A stretch of 64,000 nucleotides of DNA from Dyadobacter fanqingshengii (GCF_023822005.2 NZ_CP098806.1:2046001-2110000); one strand, 5' to 3'. Positions 1 to 10,036 are shown, counted from the first letter of the stretch. Notes: a model not told the origin generated them from the sequence alone. Made by a program: numbers and translations.

Positions 1-1016
1 TAGCGCGTTTTCCATGCTTCCATCGCGTTAATGAGCAATTCATTTTTCTCCGGGTTTAGTGTGGCAATCCTGAAATGCTGGCGTGTCAGATTTCTGAAAT
101 TACCCGCATCCCGGATCAGGATCCGGTGCTCTTCCAACAGGAAAGTTTTGAGCTGGGCGGCATTCCGGATGATGGTTTTGGCCAAAAAAAAGTGCGTTTC
201 GCTGTCTTCAATTTCCAAGGCCTCATTTTGCCTGAGTCGGTTTGTAAGCTCATTTTTATCCATTAATAGTTGCTCCACCGGTGGCTGGACTGCATTGAAA
301 TGATCAAATATGAAAGAGCCTGCAGCAAGTGCCACGGCATTAACCGACCAGGGTTGTTTTAGGCGCAGTAAACGGTCAATCCATTCATTCTCGGCAATGA
401 TGTATCCCAATCTTAGTCCCGGGATCGCATAGGCTTTCGTGAGCGACCGCATAATGATCAGGTTTTCAAACTGGCCTAAGGCTTCCAACATTGATTCCGC
501 AGCAGGTGCGAAATCGATAAATGCTTCATCCACAACAAACACACAATGCCGGTTAAGGCGCAGCCAATCACGGAGATCAGGAAAATTGAAACCCGTCGGG
601 TTATTAGGGTTACAGATGAAGACAAGGTCGCTTTTCAGTCGGGGCAGTTCTAGGCATTCTTTCCAACTCAAAAACTGCATTTCGTGCCCGTGCATGGCAC
701 ACGCGTCTTCATACTCCGAAAATGCGGGTGTCACAATTGTGGTTTTCTTTCCGGCAAAAAGCTGTGCAATGAGGTAAATGCTTTCTGTCGTGCCGTTTGC
801 GACCAGCACCTGATTACCCGAAAGCCCGTGATGGGCGGCGATTTTTGCCGTCAGACTTTCGGCGGCCACCTCCGGATAGCGGTTGATATCAGTCCAACTC
901 CCGAAAATATACTCTTTCAAACCCGCCGGCTCTCCTCCATACCAGACATTGGTGCTGAAATCAGCCAAAATCTGGCCGCCGTAGCGGTAACCATCATCTC
1001 CATGCCCGTGCAACAT
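1..1016 (-). CDS. cobD: CobD-like PLP-dependent aminotransferase / threonine-phosphate decarboxylase (3' end outside window)
   Basis: This is a fold-type I PLP enzyme of the histidinol-phosphate aminotransferase / L-threonine-O-3-phosphate decarboxylase group. In B12 synthesis the decarboxylase makes (R)-1-amino-2-propanol phosphate for the nucleotide-loop linker. I translated it by hand from the ATG at 1016. It shows NPNNPTG at residues 136-142, Asp163 in VVDEAF, which should hold the pyridine nitrogen, and the Schiff-base lysine Lys194 in SLTKAYAIPG. About 338 residues are visible and the reading frame leaves the window at base 1, so only the C-terminus is missing. The start lies 3 bases after the cobQ stop, so it is the last visible gene of the cob operon. 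The cob context favours CobD over HisC, but sequence alone does not separate decarboxylase from aminotransferase. Confidence 0.85.
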   Translation of the reverse strand, partial: MLHGHGDDGYRYGGQILADFSTNVWYGGEPAGLKEYIFGSWTDINRYPEVAAESLTAKIAAHHGLSGNQVLVANGTTESIYLIAQLFAGKKTTIVTPAFSEYEDACAMHGHEMQFLSWKECLELPRLKSDLVFICNPNNPTGFNFPDLRDWLRLNRHCVFVVDEAFIDFAPAAESMLEALGQFENLIIMRSLTKAYAIPGLRLGYIIAENEWIDRLLRLKQPWSVNAVALAAGSFIFDHFNAVQPPVEQLLMDKNELTNRLRQNEALEIEDSETHFFLAKTIIRNAAQLKTFLLEEHRILIRDAGNFRNLTRQHFRIATLNPEKNELLINAMEAWKTR

Positions 1017-1019
1017 ACG

Positions 1020-2507
1020 TTAGTTTTTGAGGGTTTTATAAATCAATTCCATATCCACATGAGCCCGGATCAGATCCGCCAGCTTGTCATACTGCTCCTC
1101 TTTGAACGCCTGGAAACTTGTCTGGTTATCAGGATTATCGGTGGCATAAGGTCGCAAAATCCGGGCGATCACATCGTCATTATCGAGGATTCCATGCAGG
1201 TAAGTCCCCCATGTTTTGTCGTCGAGGAAATAGCCGTCCTTGCGTCCATCGGACAATGTTGCTACTGCTTTTTCCTGTCCCGTAACCACCGTTTCACCCA
1301 TATGGATCTCGTATCCCAATGACGCGCTTTCGCTTTCCAGGAACCGGAATTGGCATTGTAAAGTCGTTTTCTCAGCTTGCAGCGTGGTCGAAACCGGTAA
1401 AATGCCCAGGCCGGGAACACTCTCCATGTTTCCTTCGACATGGTGCGGGTCCCGGATCATTTCGCCCAGCATTTGATATCCCCCACAAATTCCTATCACC
1501 GTTTTGCCGGATTTGTGCGCCAGTAAAATAGCCTTGGCAACACCATTATTTTTGATAAAAAGCATATCATCAATGGTATTTTTGCTACCCGGTATGATCA
1601 CGATATCTGCTTTTGCTATCTCGTTCGGATCGCTGGTGTAGAACAGGTTGACCCTGCTGTCATTTTCCAGCCGGGCAAAATCTGTGAAATTGGAAAGGCG
1701 CCGTAACAGGACAACGGCCACATTAACCTTACCCGAAGTGGAAGTTTTAAATTTGGATTCCAGCGAAACGGAATCTTCCTGCTCAATGTGGATATCGCGG
1801 AAATAAGGCAGAATCCCCACCACCGGCAGCCCGGTAAGATCTTCCAGCATCCGCTTCCCATCTTTGAACAAGCGACCATCCCCTCTGAATTTATTGATGA
1901 TAATGCCTTTCATGCAGGCTTTTTCCTCTTCGGTGAGCAATGCGATAGTCCCGTAAACACTGCCAAAAACACCTCCCCGATCAATGTCGCCGATCAGGTA
2001 AGTGGCTGCTCCGGCGTGGGCGGCCATGCGCAGGTTCGTAATGTCGCGGTGTTTGAGGTTCAGTTCGGAAATGCTTCCCGCGCCTTCCATCACGATCGGG
2101 TTATATTTTCCTGAAAGACGGTCGAAAGCTTGTTTTACAGATTCGAACAACTCACGACGGTCATTGGCCATAAAATACTCGTAAGCCGACTGGTTACCAA
2201 CGGGTTTACCATTCAACACAACCTGTGAAGACTTATCGCTCGTAGGCTTTAAAAGCACCGGATTCATATCCGACAAACACGGTATACCCGACGCTTCGGC
2301 CTGCACGGCCTGCGCCCGGCCAAGTTCCAGTCCGTCCGCTGTGACATAACTGTTCAGCGACATATTTTGCGCTTTAAATGGTGCAGGCTGAAACCCGTCC
2401 TGCTTGAAAATCCTGCAAAAACCAGCCGTAATCACACTTTTTCCGACATCCGAGCCTGTGCCGACAAACATAATCGGCCGCAGCGACCGCTTAATGTTGT
2501 CTGTCAT
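1020..2507 (-). CDS. cobQ: Cobyric acid synthase CobQ
   Basis: CobQ is a cytoplasmic glutamine-dependent amidotransferase. It amidates the b, d, e and g carboxylates of adenosylcobyrinic acid a,c-diamide, using ATP. Counting from the ATG at 2507, the N-terminal ATPase domain has a P-loop-like GTGSDVGKS at residues 16-24. The C-terminal class I glutaminase domain has Cys341 in GICGGYQMLG and His438 in YLHGILDN. The open frame continues upstream to 2573, but that extension has no family-like sequence; the 2507 start gives 495 residues, the usual CobQ length. This start overlaps the end of the chelatase gene by 17 bases, which suggests translational coupling. It is the fourth gene of the riboswitch-led operon. 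Confidence 0.95.
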   Translation of the reverse strand: MTDNIKRSLRPIMFVGTGSDVGKSVITAGFCRIFKQDGFQPAPFKAQNMSLNSYVTADGLELGRAQAVQAEASGIPCLSDMNPVLLKPTSDKSSQVVLNGKPVGNQSAYEYFMANDRRELFESVKQAFDRLSGKYNPIVMEGAGSISELNLKHRDITNLRMAAHAGAATYLIGDIDRGGVFGSVYGTIALLTEEEKACMKGIIINKFRGDGRLFKDGKRMLEDLTGLPVVGILPYFRDIHIEQEDSVSLESKFKTSTSGKVNVAVVLLRRLSNFTDFARLENDSRVNLFYTSDPNEIAKADIVIIPGSKNTIDDMLFIKNNGVAKAILLAHKSGKTVIGICGGYQMLGEMIRDPHHVEGNMESVPGLGILPVSTTLQAEKTTLQCQFRFLESESASLGYEIHMGETVVTGQEKAVATLSDGRKDGYFLDDKTWGTYLHGILDNDDVIARILRPYATDNPDNQTSFQAFKEEQYDKLADLIRAHVDMELIYKTLKN

Positions 2508-4398
2508 AAATTCTGGAATGAATGGTGTCCGTAATCGATTCAGCCGAAAGTTCATCCAGGGATAAATAGTCACCTGTCAGCGCAGTAGCAAGCTCCGTAG
2601 CCCGACCCAGCCGCAGGTAACCGTTTTCTGTGTCGAGAACCAATGATTTTATTTGCGTTTCGCCAATCATTGCAGCCAATTTCAGCGCCTGTTGCCAGGG
2701 ATCGCCACCGCCTGCCAGCGGCACATTTGCTTTTCCATCGCTCAGGATGATCAGCAAAGGATTTATATCAATAGGCTGTTCTTGAATAATTTGTAGTGAA
2801 ACCTGTAACGCGTGCGCCAGCGGTGTCCTTCCGCCCGTTGGTAAATTTTCCATCGCCTGTTCCGCAAATTCAATGCTGCGCGTCGGTTCCAGCAGCACTT
2901 CCGCTTCCACGCCCCGAAAGGCAATCACTCCCACCCGATCACGTTTTTGATATGCATCCTGCAGCAGCGCAAGCACGCTCCCTTTCACAGCCTCCATTCG
3001 CTTCCCAGCCGCCATGGAGCCCGAAGCATCCACCACAAAAAGGATTAAGTGCCCTGTCTTTCCAGCCTTAATCTTCTGTTGCAAATCCTCTGTTTTGATT
3101 TCCAGGACGTCCGAATCCGATGTGGACGCTTGCCTGACGATCGCGTGCCGGATCGTGTCGGAAATGGCCAGACTGCCATCCGTTAATTTCTCCGCACCAA
3201 TCTGAAATCCCTTTGGCATATCCATCGTTTTCGTACGGCGACCTGCATTCAACCCAGGCGAAAAAATAGCTTTATCTAAATGTATTTCAGGGATTTGACT
3301 TAAATTTCCTGGTAAAAAAACCTGCTCAGTTGCATTAGGCGGGCAATTTCCTTCTGAACATTCGTCCTGATTGTCATTGTTTCCGGGTTGCGATTCTTCG
3401 CCTTTTTGCCGCTCTTTGCCAGCATTATCGCGTGGTGATTGCGAGCTTTCCGGTGCGTTATTGGTTTGTGACTGTGTGTTATTTTGTTTCTGATCAAAAG
3501 GCTTTTTTCCTTTTCTATGCATCAAAACCAGCTCGGCTGCTTCGCGGATATCATCAGCATTAACAAGTTTTCTATTGGCCAGTGCAGCAATGGTAATGGC
3601 GGTTTTATAAAGGACAATGTCGGCCCGCAAGCTCGCGACCGACCATTCCATGCAAAGCTGGCTGATCAATGTCAGCAACCCTTCCGGCATTTCGACTGCG
3701 GGTAGCAGGTTTTTGGCATTTGTAATTTGGTTTTTCAAAGCCAATTGCGAGCTGCTCCAATGCGTAATGAAAGCCTCAGGACTGTGCTCAAAAGATATCC
3801 GTCTTTTAACGACTTCGGTTCGTTCGGTAACATCCTGCTGCGCTTCCACCTCTACCATTAAACCAAAGCGATCAAGAAACTGCGGGCGCAGATTGCCTTC
3901 CTCTGGGTTCATCGTCCCAATCAGCACGAAACGAGAAGGATGTGAAATCGAAAGTCCCTCACGCTGAATGGTATTGACGCCCGAAGCCGCAACATCCAGC
4001 AGGATATCAACAAGGTGATCGGGCAGTAAATTGACCTCATCCACATACAAAAAACCGCGATGCGCAGTTGCGAGCAAACCCGGTAACAGCTTTTTTCTCT
4101 TCTCCGAAACCATCGCCGCAATGTCCAGACTGCCGATAACCCGATCCTCCGACGCGCCCAACGGCAGGTCCACAAAAGGCACCGGAATCTCTTCTGAATG
4201 CCCCGCATCCTCCAACGAATTTTCTGCTTGGATGTAAGGCATTACCGCTGCTAGTCCTCTTGCCGCCGTCGTTTTCGCCGTGCCCTTTTCGCCTTTGATC
4301 AGCACACCGCCGATAGCAGGGTTTACCGCGCAAAGCAGCAGTGCTTTCTTCAATTTATGCTGCCCTACTATCGCAGAAAATGGATATTGTTGGCTCAT
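2491..4398 (-). CDS. Fused ChlI-ChlD type chelatase ATPase (AAA+ plus VWA domains)
   Basis: This is a single-chain version of the AAA+ motor and VWA subunits of magnesium/cobalt chelatases, 635 residues long. The AAA+ domain has Walker A GEKGTAKTT at residues 36-44 and a Walker B-like YVDEVNLL near 118-125. A polar, Gln/Asn/Glu-rich linker spans about 300-360. The C-terminal VWA domain has the metal-site motif DASGS at 457-461. It lies 18 bases after cobN, so it very likely drives the CobN cobaltochelatase in place of the separate CobS and CobT of proteobacteria. ChlI/ChlD-type subunits paired with CobN are known from other bacteria. A role in magnesium chelation for chlorophyll is unlikely, since no bch gene is visible. 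Confidence 0.9.
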   Translation of the reverse strand: MSQQYPFSAIVGQHKLKKALLLCAVNPAIGGVLIKGEKGTAKTTAARGLAAVMPYIQAENSLEDAGHSEEIPVPFVDLPLGASEDRVIGSLDIAAMVSEKRKKLLPGLLATAHRGFLYVDEVNLLPDHLVDILLDVAASGVNTIQREGLSISHPSRFVLIGTMNPEEGNLRPQFLDRFGLMVEVEAQQDVTERTEVVKRRISFEHSPEAFITHWSSSQLALKNQITNAKNLLPAVEMPEGLLTLISQLCMEWSVASLRADIVLYKTAITIAALANRKLVNADDIREAAELVLMHRKGKKPFDQKQNNTQSQTNNAPESSQSPRDNAGKERQKGEESQPGNNDNQDECSEGNCPPNATEQVFLPGNLSQIPEIHLDKAIFSPGLNAGRRTKTMDMPKGFQIGAEKLTDGSLAISDTIRHAIVRQASTSDSDVLEIKTEDLQQKIKAGKTGHLILFVVDASGSMAAGKRMEAVKGSVLALLQDAYQKRDRVGVIAFRGVEAEVLLEPTRSIEFAEQAMENLPTGGRTPLAHALQVSLQIIQEQPIDINPLLIILSDGKANVPLAGGGDPWQQALKLAAMIGETQIKSLVLDTENGYLRLGRATELATALTGDYLSLDELSAESITDTIHSRIYDRQH

Positions 4399-4416
4399 TT
4401 ACAGTTTATTAATGTG

Positions 4417-7400
4417 CTATTCCGCCCGTACTTCCAGGAGCGCTTCGCTTTTGATATACAAATCCTTCAATCCCTCCAAAGTCCCTTGCGAAGGAGCCGC
4501 CCACATGCCGCGCTGCACAGCTTCCAGCAATCTTTCGGTAATGGCGTTGAGCGCCCAGGGGTTACTTTCTTCAAAAAACTGCTGCATTTGCGGATCCAGG
4601 GCATAGGTTTCGGCCAGCTTCTCATACATCCAATCCTCTGCAACCTGAGCTGTCGCATCATAGCCAAAAATGTAATCGACCGTCGCAGTCAGTTCCAGTC
4701 CGCCCTTGTAACCATGTTTTTTAATACTTTCTATCCATTTGGGATTGATCACCCGCGACCTGAAAACGCGCAATGTTTCCTCTTTTAAATCCCTTACAAC
4801 CGGCAATGCCGGATTTTGAGAATCTCCGAAATAATGTTTAGGCTGCTGTCCTGTGAGGTTACGGATCGTGGCGATCATTCCGCCGTGAAATTGCAGGTAA
4901 TCGTCGCTGTCAAAAATGTCGTGTTCGCGGTTATCCTGGTTGTGCAGCGCAACTTCCACGCCCGCCAGCCGCTGCCTGAATTCGCTCCTCGCATCCACGC
5001 CCTGTGCGTTTTTGGAATAAGCATATCCACCCCAGTTGACGTAGGCTTTGGCCAGATCCGCATCCGAATGCCAGTTCCGCTCATCGATCAATGGCAAAAT
5101 CCCTGCACCGTATGTCCCGGGTGCGGCGCCAAAAACCCGGTAAGCGGCCTTTTCTTCGGCCTCTTCAATGGTGAGATTGTCGTCCTTTTGTAATGCTGAT
5201 AAATCTTTTAAATAATGTTTTCTGACAAAATTCTTTTCCAACGGCTCGTCCCGGGCAATGACCATTTGCACCGCATCATCCAGCAGATCGATCAAATGCG
5301 GGAACGCATCGCGAAAAAACCCGCTGATCCGTGTCGTCACATCGATACGTGGACGACCTAAATCGGCCAGTTCAATGATCTCAATGCCAGTAATGCGCCT
5401 GCTTTCGGCCTGCCAAACCGGACGAACGCCCAATAACGCCAGCACTTCGGCCACATCGTCCCCGTGCGTACGCATGGCGCTTGTGCCCCAGATGCTGATC
5501 CCCACGCTTTCGGGATAGCGACCGGTTTCTTTGAAATGCCTATCCAAAACCTCATGCGCAAGTTGCTGTCCCACTTCCCAGGCGGCTTTGGAAGGCAACA
5601 CGCGCGGGTCGACGGCATAAAAATTACGTCCGGTAGGCAAAATATGAGCCATACCACGCGTAGGCGCGCCGCTCGGACCGGCGGGAATGTAGCCTCCTGA
5701 AAGTCCGTGAAGCAAATTGGTAATCTCCTCGTCCGTCTGTTCGAGATTAGGGAGCAGCTCACCGCAAACGAATGACAGAATGGATCTGATCTTGGCAAAA
5801 CCCGCATGAGCAGGTGTAAGATTAAGCGTCTCGGAAATCACCTGGTCAATGGAAGCGGGCGCAAAACGATGATGTTCCAGCAACCTGAACAAATGATTGC
5901 TCAGCTCGTCAATCACTTCCAATGCATCTGCGCCCGTAAAAACCGATCTTCCGGCAAGCTGTTCAATATGAGGAGTAACAGCATGCAGTTTTTCTCCTTT
6001 TTTTGTGAGGATATCATTCAGTTCAAGGCCGAATAAGGTTGCTAATTCTGATTGCAAACCGGGAATGGAGCCATTTTGAAGCCTGGTTAGCGCTTGAAGC
6101 ATGTCCACCAGTGCGTCGCCGGCTGGCATTTCGCCCAAAGTATGCAGCCCGTTACGGATCTGAGCTGCGCCGAGTTCACACAAATACCCATCAATGTCTT
6201 CAATGAGGTGCGCAATGTCCTTTCCATCCATTTCTGTAAGGCTTACCGGCACACCCTCAGGCGTCATTTCTTCGTCCCAGTCATGCTTGTGGTCGCCGTG
6301 GTCGCGGCTGAGCATAGCAGAAAGGTCGGTATCGAGGTTTGTCTGGCGGATCAGCTCCCATATCTGTCTTTGCAGCAGCGGCAATTTGGATGGATCCAGA
6401 CTTTCGACCTGGTAATACTCATCAACCAGTTGCGTGAGTTGCGCAAGTTCGCCATAACTGTCAGCAGAAGTCATGGGCGGCGTGAGATGGTCGATGATGA
6501 CGGCATGTGCCCGTCGTTTTGCCTGCGATCCTTCCCCAGGATCATTGATGATAAATGGATAAAAAAGCGGCATATCGGCCAGCAATGCATCTGGAAAGCA
6601 ATTTTCGGAAAGGCCGATGCCTTTTCCCGGAAGCCATTCGAGCGTCCCGTGCTTGCCTACATGCACGATTGCGTCGGCGCCCCAGCCGTCGCGTAACCAG
6701 CGATATAGTGCGTAATAATGATGTGTTGGCGGCAGATCGGGCTGGTGATAAATGGCGTCCGGGTCCATGCCGTAACCCCGCGGCGGCTGCAATGCGACAA
6801 AAGCATTGCCCAGATCCAGCCCGGCTAGGGCAATCTGTCCGTGATGCACAAAAGTTTCGCCGGGAGCCGGTCCCCATTGCGTGGTAATCTTGTTTTTCAA
6901 TGCTTCCGGCAGCTCTTCAAACCATTTTTGGTATTCATGAACCGGGACATGTCCGGCCGCGTGACCGAGCTGTTCATTGGTCAAATAATTTTGGTCATAC
7001 GAGCAGCGATCGATCAATGTATGGATCAGTTCGTTGCCTGTTGAGGGCAAATTCCGGATGTCATAATCTTCCGCCTGCATCGCCCGAAGGATGTTCATCA
7101 GCGAGGCCGGCGCATCCAGGCCCACTGCATTTCCTATCTGCGATGCTTTTGTATTTGAATTTGTGAAAATAAATGCGATCCGCTTTTCCGCATTCTTCAA
7201 ATGTCTTAACCGCGCAAAACGGAGCGCCAGGCCAGTAACCATTTCCACCCTGTTATCCAGCGGTTCGTAGCCTTTGGTTTCTTTTCCTTTCTCCTTAAAC
7301 GAAACCGGAACTGTAATGATCCGGCCGTCAAATTCAGGGATAGCAACATTCATGGCCGTATCGAGCGGGTTCAGTCCCCGTGACGAAGTTTCCCACGGTC

Positions 7401-8700
7401 CGCGGCTCATGCCACTGGTAATTGCCTGTAAAATAGGTACATCCAGATTTGCCAGTGCAGTGACCGGCTTGCTGATGGTGCCAGCAGGTTGAATGTCTGT
7501 AATTGCAAATGAAATGGTGTTGATCAAAACATCGACCTTGACATCCTTATGATCAAAATATTGAAACGCGAGCGGCTTGCCTGAAACCGGGTCGATTGCT
7601 TTTAAGGAGGATGTAAAAACGGGCAGCACATTCACATTCCTGTTTTCCAGCGAACGTATTATTGTGTCCACGAAATGCGTATTTCCGCTGATCCAGTGTG
7701 CGCGGTAAAATGTCAATGCGATGGTCGGAAGTCTCGGATCTTTGTATTTCACCCAATCGTTGATGTCTGCGTTTTCTGGCAGATCGGGATGGTAAATGCC
7801 GTGTTCGGGTAGTTGCAGTGCGGGTTCGGCACCGAAGCCGGTCATGAGCAAATGGTCTGAAAGATAGCACAGTAACGACGTAAAATTGATGTAACCTCCC
7901 GCTTGCAGGTAATGCAATGTTTCCTGCAAAATGGCGGGCGAAACAGTCGAAACGGCAGCAAAATCGGGATTGAGCTCGCCGGTTCCACTGACAATGATCA
8001 AATGCTGCTGCCGCTCCTTGGCCAGCCTCACGAGCTCGCCATAGCCCGGAATGCTGCTCAATCTGCCGTGGATCCGGATTACAATGATCTGCGCTTCGGC
8101 CAGTTCCCGGCCAAGCAATTGCGCCATTTGTTCTTCGCTTTTCACCGCCAGCAAACTGATCCCCATTGTTTTAGGAAAATCCTCCGGCAAAGTTTCCATG
8201 GCGCGGTTTAATGTCAGCAGATCCGTGTCCGCATGAGTTAAGAAGACGATGCCTTCCGTCGGTAATGCCGGCTGTCCGCTGATTGTGGCGGCTTCGGAGC
8301 CTTTCCAGGTGTAAAACTGAAATACATATTCGGCCAGATCGGCGGGCGGAACCAGGTAGCGGTCTGCCTTCACCATGCTTTCGATGTAATCGAAAATGGC
8401 GATGATCTGCCACTCACTGTTAATGGAATGAAACCAAACCGAATGCCCGTCGAAAAGCAAAGTAACCACATTCGCCAGCGTGCAAGGCCCCAGACAGCCG
8501 CCCTTGGTCATGTGCACCACGTTGCGCAGCTTCCTTTTGAGCCACTCACTTTTGTACAATTCCACGGGAATCGCGGCATAACCACGGTCCGTCCGGCCAC
8601 AGCAGCAGGCATTGTAGCAATACGACAAATGCCCCCGTCGCTGCACAAGGTTGATCGCTTTTCCGTCCGCACGGGTGATTCGCTGGCGTTTGGTTGTCAT
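4417..8700 (-). CDS. cobN: Cobaltochelatase large subunit CobN with an N-terminal ferredoxin-like domain
   Basis: CobN binds hydrogenobyrinic acid a,c-diamide and inserts Co(II) with an AAA+/VWA partner. At 1427 residues it is longer than classical CobN proteins of about 1,100-1,300. Residues from about 110 onward read as CobN/BchH, with the typical HVGKHGTLEWLPGKG segment in the middle. The first about 110 residues are different. They carry Cys28, Cys32, Cys33 and Cys34, then Cys69-x3-Cys73 in GGCLGPC, the arrangement of thioredoxin-like [2Fe-2S] ferredoxins such as CbiW. The start lies one base after the cobB stop region, so the order is cobB-cobN-chelatase motor. The fusion is seen directly; cluster binding is inferred. 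Confidence 0.93.
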   Translation of the reverse strand: MTTKRQRITRADGKAINLVQRRGHLSYCYNACCCGRTDRGYAAIPVELYKSEWLKRKLRNVVHMTKGGCLGPCTLANVVTLLFDGHSVWFHSINSEWQIIAIFDYIESMVKADRYLVPPADLAEYVFQFYTWKGSEAATISGQPALPTEGIVFLTHADTDLLTLNRAMETLPEDFPKTMGISLLAVKSEEQMAQLLGRELAEAQIIVIRIHGRLSSIPGYGELVRLAKERQQHLIIVSGTGELNPDFAAVSTVSPAILQETLHYLQAGGYINFTSLLCYLSDHLLMTGFGAEPALQLPEHGIYHPDLPENADINDWVKYKDPRLPTIALTFYRAHWISGNTHFVDTIIRSLENRNVNVLPVFTSSLKAIDPVSGKPLAFQYFDHKDVKVDVLINTISFAITDIQPAGTISKPVTALANLDVPILQAITSGMSRGPWETSSRGLNPLDTAMNVAIPEFDGRIITVPVSFKEKGKETKGYEPLDNRVEMVTGLALRFARLRHLKNAEKRIAFIFTNSNTKASQIGNAVGLDAPASLMNILRAMQAEDYDIRNLPSTGNELIHTLIDRCSYDQNYLTNEQLGHAAGHVPVHEYQKWFEELPEALKNKITTQWGPAPGETFVHHGQIALAGLDLGNAFVALQPPRGYGMDPDAIYHQPDLPPTHHYYALYRWLRDGWGADAIVHVGKHGTLEWLPGKGIGLSENCFPDALLADMPLFYPFIINDPGEGSQAKRRAHAVIIDHLTPPMTSADSYGELAQLTQLVDEYYQVESLDPSKLPLLQRQIWELIRQTNLDTDLSAMLSRDHGDHKHDWDEEMTPEGVPVSLTEMDGKDIAHLIEDIDGYLCELGAAQIRNGLHTLGEMPAGDALVDMLQALTRLQNGSIPGLQSELATLFGLELNDILTKKGEKLHAVTPHIEQLAGRSVFTGADALEVIDELSNHLFRLLEHHRFAPASIDQVISETLNLTPAHAGFAKIRSILSFVCGELLPNLEQTDEEITNLLHGLSGGYIPAGPSGAPTRGMAHILPTGRNFYAVDPRVLPSKAAWEVGQQLAHEVLDRHFKETGRYPESVGISIWGTSAMRTHGDDVAEVLALLGVRPVWQAESRRITGIEIIELADLGRPRIDVTTRISGFFRDAFPHLIDLLDDAVQMVIARDEPLEKNFVRKHYLKDLSALQKDDNLTIEEAEEKAAYRVFGAAPGTYGAGILPLIDERNWHSDADLAKAYVNWGGYAYSKNAQGVDARSEFRQRLAGVEVALHNQDNREHDIFDSDDYLQFHGGMIATIRNLTGQQPKHYFGDSQNPALPVVRDLKEETLRVFRSRVINPKWIESIKKHGYKGGLELTATVDYIFGYDATAQVAEDWMYEKLAETYALDPQMQQFFEESNPWALNAITERLLEAVQRGMWAAPSQGTLEGLKDLYIKSEALLEVRAE

Positions 8701-8701
8701 T

Positions 8702-10036
8702 TTAAATGGCTAATAGATTTTTTATAAATGACTCATTATCTGCCCAATACAAATGCATGTAAGAAGCAAATGTGTTGTGTTTTCTGTAAATTTTGGTTTC
8801 TGTCTCTATGCCCTTTGCATTGGTGACGCGCACGGCCTGCGGTTGCATCTCGTTGTCCATCAGGCTGCTGTAATGAAACTCGTGACCTTTAATGGCAACA
8901 TAATTCCATTCTGCGACGCGGTAACCCAATGTCATTTTTGGATTTTGCATGGACGTGGTGCAATCCAGGACTTCGGCCATTGGAAATTGCTCGCCATTAT
9001 GATCTGTAAGAGTTTTGGCCAGATACATCAAACCGCCGCATTCCGCGAGGGCTCGGCCGCCATTGCTGCAATAAGCATTGATACTGGCCCGCATAGGCTT
9101 ATTTTCACTCAATTTCTGTGCAAATAATTCGGGGTAACCGCCGGGGAGATAGAGGAAATCGGTTTCTGGCAAATGTTCGTCATGCAAAGGACTGAACCAC
9201 TTTATCTGCCCAAACCTGGACAGCATTTCAATGTTTTCCTGATATAAAAATGTAAAAGCCTCATCTTTTGCAATGCTGATTTTCAGGTTTGCCAGCTTCG
9301 GGTTTGCATTGACTTTATAACCAGCATTCTCCTGATCAGAGCGATGCGTAATTTCAAGTAACCGGTTTAGATCCACAGTTTCAGGCAATGCTTCCGCCAG
9401 ATTTTCTATGATCTTTTCATAGTCCGTTTCGCCCGAAATATGCAGGCCCAAATGCCGCGAGGGAATGCATACTTCCTTATTATGAGGAAAATACCCCAAC
9501 GCTTCCACACCAGCATCAACGCATGCTTCCTTTAAAAAGCGGTAATGCGACTCCGCGCTAACGAAGTTGAAAATAACACCAGCAACATTGATTCGTTTGT
9601 CAAAATTCTTGAAACCAAACAACAAAGGAGCCGCTGAATAAGCCATGGATTTCGCATTAATAATCAGAATCACAGGCACATCAAGCAAGTGGGCGATCTC
9701 GGCGCTGCTGCCTTGCATTTTATCAGACCCATCAAAAAGGCCCATCACGCCCTCAGTCACCGAAACATCTGCCTCAGAATTATATTTTGCATAAATATCC
9801 CGCACATGACTCTCCGAAGCCATGAATGTATCCAGATTAATGCTCTGCCTTCCCGCAGCCGAAGTATGGTGGATCGGGTCAATATAATCCGGCCCGCATT
9901 TAAAAGGCTGCACCTGCAAGCCCCTGTTTCTCAGCGCCCGCAGCAACGCCAAAGTAAGTGTAGTCTTACCCGAATTACTCGACGGCGCGGAAATGAGGAA
10001 GTGGGAATGGTGGCCTGCAGACCATACTTTTAACAT
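8702..10036 (-). CDS. cobB: Cobyrinic acid a,c-diamide synthase CobB
   Basis: This glutamine- and ATP-dependent enzyme amidates the a and c carboxylates of (hydrogeno)cobyrinic acid, supplying the CobN substrate. The N-terminal domain has the P-loop APSSNSGKTT at residues 17-26 and the DTFM segment usual in the family. The C-terminal glutaminase domain has the nucleophile Cys333 in AECGGLMYLAKT and a family-typical SYMHLYW end with His428. At 444 residues it is close to the family length of about 430-460. It is the first gene of the leftward operon, behind the minus-strand cobalamin riboswitch. CbiA is the name used for the anaerobic counterpart; CobN next door favours CobB. Confidence 0.95.
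   Translation of the reverse strand: MLKVWSAGHHSHFLISAPSSNSGKTTLTLALLRALRNRGLQVQPFKCGPDYIDPIHHTSAAGRQSINLDTFMASESHVRDIYAKYNSEADVSVTEGVMGLFDGSDKMQGSSAEIAHLLDVPVILIINAKSMAYSAAPLLFGFKNFDKRINVAGVIFNFVSAESHYRFLKEACVDAGVEALGYFPHNKEVCIPSRHLGLHISGETDYEKIIENLAEALPETVDLNRLLEITHRSDQENAGYKVNANPKLANLKISIAKDEAFTFLYQENIEMLSRFGQIKWFSPLHDEHLPETDFLYLPGGYPELFAQKLSENKPMRASINAYCSNGGRALAECGGLMYLAKTLTDHNGEQFPMAEVLDCTTSMQNPKMTLGYRVAEWNYVAIKGHEFHYSSLMDNEMQPQAVRVTNAKGIETETKIYRKHNTFASYMHLYWADNESFIKNLLAI

Noticed and set aside
684..1322. 212-codon plus-strand open frame
   Set aside because: It lies antisense to cobD and cobQ, which have clear catalytic motifs; its translation is low-complexity and family-free.
6094..6696. 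200-codon plus-strand open frame
   Set aside because: It is entirely antisense to cobN and shows no domain; it reflects the codon bias of the real gene.
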